Shown here: in pieces, positions 59,920-64,000 of the stretch | Layout of the letters: each line of letters starts with the position of its first letter | How positions within the stretch are numbered: position 1 is the stretch's first letter | Source of the DNA: Candidatus Kryptobacter tengchongensis | GTDB lineage: Bacteria; Bacteroidota; Ignavibacteria; Kryptoniales; Kryptoniaceae | Assembly: GCA_001485605.1 (NCBI GenBank) | Contig: FAON01000005.1 | Span: 1 to 64,000, forward strand | Length of the DNA stretch: 64,000 bases | Reading direction: 5' to 3' | The notes under the pieces: generated by a model | Told to the model about the DNA's origin: nothing | Seen by the model: the letters and a program-made list of their open reading frames with translations, nothing else | Databases searched by the model: none | Position numbers and translations under genes: made by a program

Positions 59920-62900
59920 ATGAAAATGCTAAAGGGACTAATTCCCATTTTTTTCATCGGAATTTTAAACTTTGCAATTTCTCAGAGAAAAACAGAGGTT
60001 GACTCAGTAACATCAATTCTTGATTCATTAAGCACAATTTCAATCCGAACCTGGAAGGTTAGCCCCGACATCAAATGCCTTATCACTGGCGAGAAAACAG
60101 AAGAGGTATTCACCAAAATTAATTTTGATGATTCAAAATGGGACACATTAAGAATTGGACAGCGAATTTATGTTGATTCATGCTGGCTACGGACAAGATT
60201 CACATTACCTGAAAAAATGTTCGGAAAAGATGTAAGAGGGAAAATTATATTCAAAGTTACAGTTGACGATTTAGGCTATCTATGGGTAAACGAAAAGTAT
60301 ATCGGCTATATACAATGGAGCGCAGAATTTGACCTGACGGATATAGTTAAACCAGGACAGGAATTTCTAATTGCAATTAAAGCAATTAACAGATCTGGTC
60401 CTTTAAGACTTATAATGGCTGAGTTTGAAGTTGAAAGTTTAAAAGATTTTTTGAATGAGATAAAAAATTTCTCGCTTAGTTTAAAAGTTGGGCAAAAACT
60501 TTTAAGCTTTGATACCTACCAAGCAAACGATATGACCAGATATGACCCTGGTATAGATCGTTCAACAATTGATAAAAAAGAAAGGCTTAAACTTAACACT
60601 CTCTTACAAAGCACAGCCAAAGAGCTTGATTTAAATTCGCTTATTTCAGGAGATGTTGAAAAGTTTAATATCTCACTTGAAAAAACAAGGGCAAAGTTAA
60701 AACCAGTTAGCGAATTTGCGAAAAAATTTACGCTTATTTTTGCCTCCAACGCTCATATAGATGCTGCATGGCTTTGGCGTTCAAAAGAAACTATTGAGGT
60801 ATGCAAAAATACTTTCAACTCCGTAATTAACCTTATGAGGAAACACCCACATTTAACCTATACACAAAGTTCAGCGGTTTATTATGAATGGATGCGAAGC
60901 CTTTACCCCGAACTTTTTGATAACATCAAGGAGCAAATAAAACTCGGAAGATGGGAGGTAGTTGGTGGCACATGGATTGAGCCCGACTGTAATCTTCCAG
61001 GTGGCGAATCGTGGATGCATAACCTTTTGTATTCACAACGATATTTTAAAAAGGTTTTAGACGTGAAACCAGATATCGGTTGGTTTCCGGACTCTTTTGG
61101 ATATAATTGGAACTTGCCAGCATTCCTCGCAAATGCTGATATAACCTACTTCATCACACAAAAATTAAATTGGAACGAAAAAAATGTCTTCCCACACAGG
61201 CTTTTCTGGTGGGAATCCCCAGATGGTTCAAAGATTTTAACATATTTTCCATTTAGTTATGTTAACACAATTGAAAATCCGTTCCGACTTGTTGATTGGT
61301 TGAGGCAATTTGAAGCAAACACAGGATTAAGAGAATTACTTGTTCTCTTTGGGGTTGGCGACCATGGTGGTGGACCAACAGAAGAAATGCTCAAAAGAAT
61401 AGATGAACTTAAAAAACTTGATATTTTCCCAAACATTAAATTTTCAACGGTTACAAATTACATTAAAACACTAAATAAAGAAACCCTAAAAAATCTACCT
61501 GTGTGGAAAGATGAACTTTATCTTGAATATCATCAAGGCACTTACACAACACAAGCAGATATCAAAAAATACAACCGCAAACTTGAAATTGCCCTTTCAA
61601 ACGCTGAAAAATTTTCAACTATCGCAACGCTCTTTAATTTTAACTACGATAACAAAACCTTTGAAAAATACTGGCTCAAATTTATTTTCAATCAATTCCA
61701 CGATATACTCCCAGGATCAAGTATAAGAGAGGTCTATTTTGACGCAAAAAAGGATTACGCAGATGTAGAAAGCTTTACAAACTTTCAAATTAAAAAATCA
61801 CTTGAAAAAATTACTCAAAACATAAATACAGCTTTGCTTAAAGAAGGGGAACCACTGATAGTTTTCAATCCAAGTTCATGGACAAGGACTGATTTAGTTG
61901 AGATAAATCTTGAAAAATTTGACACAAACGAATATGCTATATTTGAACCATCGGGAAGAGAAGTCCCGTCTCAAAGCATAGATGACAGTGGAACAAGAAA
62001 AATTATTTTCGTTGCTGAAAATGTTCCACCAATTGGGTATAAAACTTACATCATCAAAAAACAAAAACCGTCCGAATTTAAAAATGAACTTTTAATTTCA
62101 AAAAATCGCATTGAAAACAAATTTTTCAAAATTGAAATTGACACAAATACTGGCTGGATAAGCGAGATTTTTGATAAAAGATTTAACAAACAAATTTTAA
62201 ATGGACACGGTAATAAACTCCAACTTCTGGAGGATAAGCCAACAGCCTGGGATGCTTGGAATATCGGATTAACAGGAATTGAATTCAACTCAAACTTTAA
62301 AAACTGTGAGGTAATTGAGTCAGGACCGGTTCGTGCGGTGTTAAAACTTGAAAGGGAATTTAGAAAACCAGATACAAGGTCATATCCACCCACCGAAACT
62401 TTTCCAACAAGCTTTTTCACTCAATACATAATCCTTTACGATAAAATTGAAAGAATAGACTTTAGAACAGATGTTGATTGGTGGGAGGAAAACATAATGT
62501 TAAAAGTTGCATTTCCACTTGCGGTTAAAGATACATTTGCAACTTATGAAATTCCTTACGGCTATATTAAAAGGTCAACTGAATTTAAAAATTCTTGGGA
62601 TAGTGCAAAAGTTGAGGTGCCAGCTTTAAGATGGGCTGATGTTTCCGAGAAAGATTATGGTGTTAGTTTGATAAATAATTCAAAATATGGTTATGATTGC
62701 AAAAATTCCGTTATCCGTCTTTCATTGCTTCGCTCACCAAAATGGCCTGATCCAACAGCGGATAGAGGCTTCCATAAAATTGAATACTCACTTTACCCAC
62801 ACAAAGGAACATGGAGAGAAGCAAAAACCGTAAATGTCGCTTATGATTTTAATAATCCACTTATCCCAATCTTGACCGATAAACATGAAGGCAACCTTCC

Positions 62901-63171
62901 ACCTGAAAATTACTCTTTCCTGAAATTGAGCCCCGATAACTTGGTCTTAACAATTTTAAAAAAGTCTGAGGATGAAGATGCTTGGATATTGCAGTTTTAT
63001 GAGTCGCAAGGGAAGGAGACAACAGCTCAAATAGTATTGCCATTTAAGCCATCAAAAATTTATAAAGCCAACTTTCTTGAAGAAGAGAAGGAAGAAGCGA
63101 AATTTGAAGGTGATAAAGTTATTTTGAAAATCAAACCTAACTCCATAGTGACATTAAAAATTTACAGATAA
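59920..63171 (+). CDS. exported GH38 alpha-mannosidase
   Basis: Start 59920 gives a signal peptide (MKMLKGLIPIFFIGILNFAIS); the frame begins at TTG 59881 and overlaps the kinase gene. The product has about 1083 residues. Residues 45-180 form a beta-jelly-roll (DDSKWDTLRIGQRIYVDSCWLRTRF, VTVDDLGYLWVNEKYIGYIQW). The GH38 catalytic part starts with the zinc motif ASNAHIDAAWLWRSKETIEV near 280 and has the nucleophile aspartate in IGWFPDSFGYNWNLPAFL near 395. The middle (FNQFHDILPGSSIREVY near 600) and the C-terminal beta domain are typical. It releases alpha-mannose from glycans, probably in the periplasm. Confidence 0.93.
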   Translation: MKMLKGLIPIFFIGILNFAISQRKTEVDSVTSILDSLSTISIRTWKVSPDIKCLITGEKTEEVFTKINFDDSKWDTLRIGQRIYVDSCWLRTRFTLPEKMFGKDVRGKIIFKVTVDDLGYLWVNEKYIGYIQWSAEFDLTDIVKPGQEFLIAIKAINRSGPLRLIMAEFEVESLKDFLNEIKNFSLSLKVGQKLLSFDTYQANDMTRYDPGIDRSTIDKKERLKLNTLLQSTAKELDLNSLISGDVEKFNISLEKTRAKLKPVSEFAKKFTLIFASNAHIDAAWLWRSKETIEVCKNTFNSVINLMRKHPHLTYTQSSAVYYEWMRSLYPELFDNIKEQIKLGRWEVVGGTWIEPDCNLPGGESWMHNLLYSQRYFKKVLDVKPDIGWFPDSFGYNWNLPAFLANADITYFITQKLNWNEKNVFPHRLFWWESPDGSKILTYFPFSYVNTIENPFRLVDWLRQFEANTGLRELLVLFGVGDHGGGPTEEMLKRIDELKKLDIFPNIKFSTVTNYIKTLNKETLKNLPVWKDELYLEYHQGTYTTQADIKKYNRKLEIALSNAEKFSTIATLFNFNYDNKTFEKYWLKFIFNQFHDILPGSSIREVYFDAKKDYADVESFTNFQIKKSLEKITQNINTALLKEGEPLIVFNPSSWTRTDLVEINLEKFDTNEYAIFEPSGREVPSQSIDDSGTRKIIFVAENVPPIGYKTYIIKKQKPSEFKNELLISKNRIENKFFKIEIDTNTGWISEIFDKRFNKQILNGHGNKLQLLEDKPTAWDAWNIGLTGIEFNSNFKNCEVIESGPVRAVLKLEREFRKPDTRSYPPTETFPTSFFTQYIILYDKIERIDFRTDVDWWEENIMLKVAFPLAVKDTFATYEIPYGYIKRSTEFKNSWDSAKVEVPALRWADVSEKDYGVSLINNSKYGYDCKNSVIRLSLLRSPKWPDPTADRGFHKIEYSLYPHKGTWREAKTVNVAYDFNNPLIPILTDKHEGNLPPENYSFLKLSPDNLVLTILKKSEDEDAWILQFYESQGKETTAQIVLPFKPSKIYKANFLEEEKEEAKFEGDKVILKIKPNSIVTLKIYR

Positions 63172-63180
63172 AATAAAAAA

Positions 63181-63206
63181 GGGGGCGTGGCTAAACCGAC
63201 GCCCCC
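63181..63206 (-). terminator. intrinsic terminator of the minus-strand sorting-domain gene
   Basis: GGGGGCGT (63181-63188) pairs with ACGCCCCC (63199-63206), with GG/CC inside. On the minus strand it is followed by TTTTTTATTTT. It lies 28 bases after the minus-strand stop and ten after the plus-strand mannosidase stop, and may also end the latter transcript, though no T-run follows on that side. Confidence 0.8.
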
Positions 63207-63234
63207 TGATAGACTTATTGGTATTGGGCAAATT

Positions 63235-64000
63235 TTACTTAACCAACATCATTTTCCTCGTTTTTTCAAAGTTTCCAAATTTAAGTTTATAAAAGTAAGT
63301 TCCGCTTGCCACAGGTTTCCCATTTTTATCTTTCCCATCCCAAACTATAGTATGTTTTCCTTTCGGGAATTCTTGCTCATCAATCAATTTAACAACTTCA
63401 CGACCTGCAATATCATAAATTATCAAACTTATTTTCTTATCAACGGGTAAATAGAAAGATATATTCGTCGTTGGGTTAAACGGATTTGGATAATTTTGAT
63501 AAAGTTCATAATCATCTGGAGTTATGACAGTCCATTCCTTGACCCCAGTTACCGTTTTCTCATAAATTCTCAAAACCTTGTTTTCTGAATACTTATTCAA
63601 ACTATCGGTTATCCCCTGCAAGAAAAGTATAATTTCGGGTTTCCCATCGCCATCAAGATCATCTGTGGCACCAGTTCTCCAGATTCCACCGCTCCATCCA
63701 GCTCCAGCTGCTGAATCAACAGGATCATAGTCAATTATTTTGCTCACAGCCCAAGATGTTGGCTCAAGCGGGGAACCACCTTGAAATTCCGCCTCGTATA
63801 CAACATAATATCCACCCAAAACAAGATACCTATTCCCCACATTTTGCAAGTTAAATAAATAAAACATTCTATCAGTAGTGTCAGAATAAATTACTTTAAC
63901 TTTAGTTGAGTCAAAGTTATCAACATTGTCAAGATTTCCAATGACATAAACTGTGTTCGGCACGCTTTCAGTTGTTGTTACCGCTCTGAAAAAGGAAAAA
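63235..64000 (-). CDS. secreted protein with C-terminal sorting domain (partial, 5' end outside window)
   Basis: The frame is open to the right edge (it begins FSFFRAVTTTES before the GTG at 63961-63963), so the start is outside. The last 250 residues contain an FG-GAP/VCBS-like stretch (RTGATDDLDGDGKPEIILFLQG, calcium-binding-type D-x-D-x-D-G) and then the sorting domain: YELYQNYPNPFNPTTNISFY, LIIYDIAGREVVKLID, WDGKDKNGKPVASGTYFYKL and final KTRKMMLVK. It should pass through the same secretion route as the protein at 35473. Neighbour to the exported mannosidase. Confidence 0.88.
   Translation of the reverse strand, partial: FSFFRAVTTTESVPNTVYVIGNLDNVDNFDSTKVKVIYSDTTDRMFYLFNLQNVGNRYLVLGGYYVVYEAEFQGGSPLEPTSWAVSKIIDYDPVDSAAGAGWSGGIWRTGATDDLDGDGKPEIILFLQGITDSLNKYSENKVLRIYEKTVTGVKEWTVITPDDYELYQNYPNPFNPTTNISFYLPVDKKISLIIYDIAGREVVKLIDEQEFPKGKHTIVWDGKDKNGKPVASGTYFYKLKFGNFEKTRKMMLVK

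Noticed and set aside
1-64000. tRNA, rRNA, insertion sequences, prophage or transposase genes
   Set aside because: None could be recognised by reading. Short tRNAs could still be missed without a covariance search.

Overview
The window is AT-rich and gene-dense. Most of it looks like the chromosome of a Bacteroidota/Chlorobi-group (FCB) bacterium. The support is: secreted proteins with C-terminal YPNPFNPTT-type sorting domains, a PorV-like outer-membrane protein, many lipoproteins and beta-barrel proteins, futalosine-pathway menaquinone synthesis (MqnC), bacillithiol synthesis (BshC), a separate-subunit methylmalonyl-CoA mutase, complex I genes and a cytosolic group 3b-type [NiFe] hydrogenase. 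A thermophilic Ignavibacteria/Kryptonia-like lineage fits, but this is inference; no rRNA or tRNA gene was recognised.

Layout. Block A (1-1532) is visibly richer in GC. It carries the tail of a secreted protein, a small membrane protein, deoC and the C-terminal part of a possible parvulin-type isomerase. Block B (1563-3947) carries a TSUP permease and a Fur-box-controlled set of small iron/Fe-S-type genes: DUF5320 with an in-frame amber codon, a CGGC protein, a NifX-like protein and a broken second NifX-like gene. Both edges of block B are identical 30-bp direct repeats (1533-1562 and 3948-3977) with the length and look of a CRISPR repeat. The left end is therefore either an insertion or an assembly chimera. 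From 3978 onward the sequence looks like one genome.

4.0-9.0 kb: a putative outer-membrane protein, a cytochrome P460 gene behind a strong promoter with a palindromic operator, a MarR regulator with a cysteine-rich tail, and a DPP-IV-type peptidase. 9.0-22.7 kb: the most interesting part, a nine-gene minus-strand cluster with a recognisable promoter. It encodes a surface protein with a discoidin-like region and a sorting-type tail, a PorV-like protein, a large outer-membrane protein with calcium-binding-type repeats, a 1051-residue TPR protein, ExbB, ExbD, a TonB-like anchor fused to DUF4159, and two lipoproteins, one also carrying DUF4159. I read it as an ExbBD-energised envelope machine in which DUF4159 takes the place of the TonB C-terminal domain.

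22.8-35.3 kb: trmB, a DUF2231 protein, a HIT protein, ftsX, pheA, two paralogous lipoproteins, nuoABCDEF without nuoG-N, an OPT transporter and a DUF4139 protein. 35.4-43.6 kb: a secreted protein with a sorting domain, tadA, mqnC, and a hydrogenase operon (hydB, a cyclic-nucleotide-type sensor, hydG, hydD, hydA, maturation protease). 43.7-64 kb: small envelope proteins, ribD, a PAP2 phosphatase, a TPR lipoprotein, bshC, an AtuA-like protein, a UbiA-type prenyltransferase, a coiled-coil protein with a nuclease-like domain, methylmalonyl-CoA mutase, a peroxiredoxin, an FrnE-like thioredoxin-fold protein, a beta-lactamase-fold lipoprotein, a hybrid histidine kinase, a secreted GH38 alpha-mannosidase and a sorting-domain protein cut by the window edge.

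Promoters are easy to see in this genome: TTGAC(A/T) or TTGAAA, a 16-18 base spacer, then a TATATT/TAAATT/TATACT-type -10 box. Several of them decide the start codon of the gene they serve.
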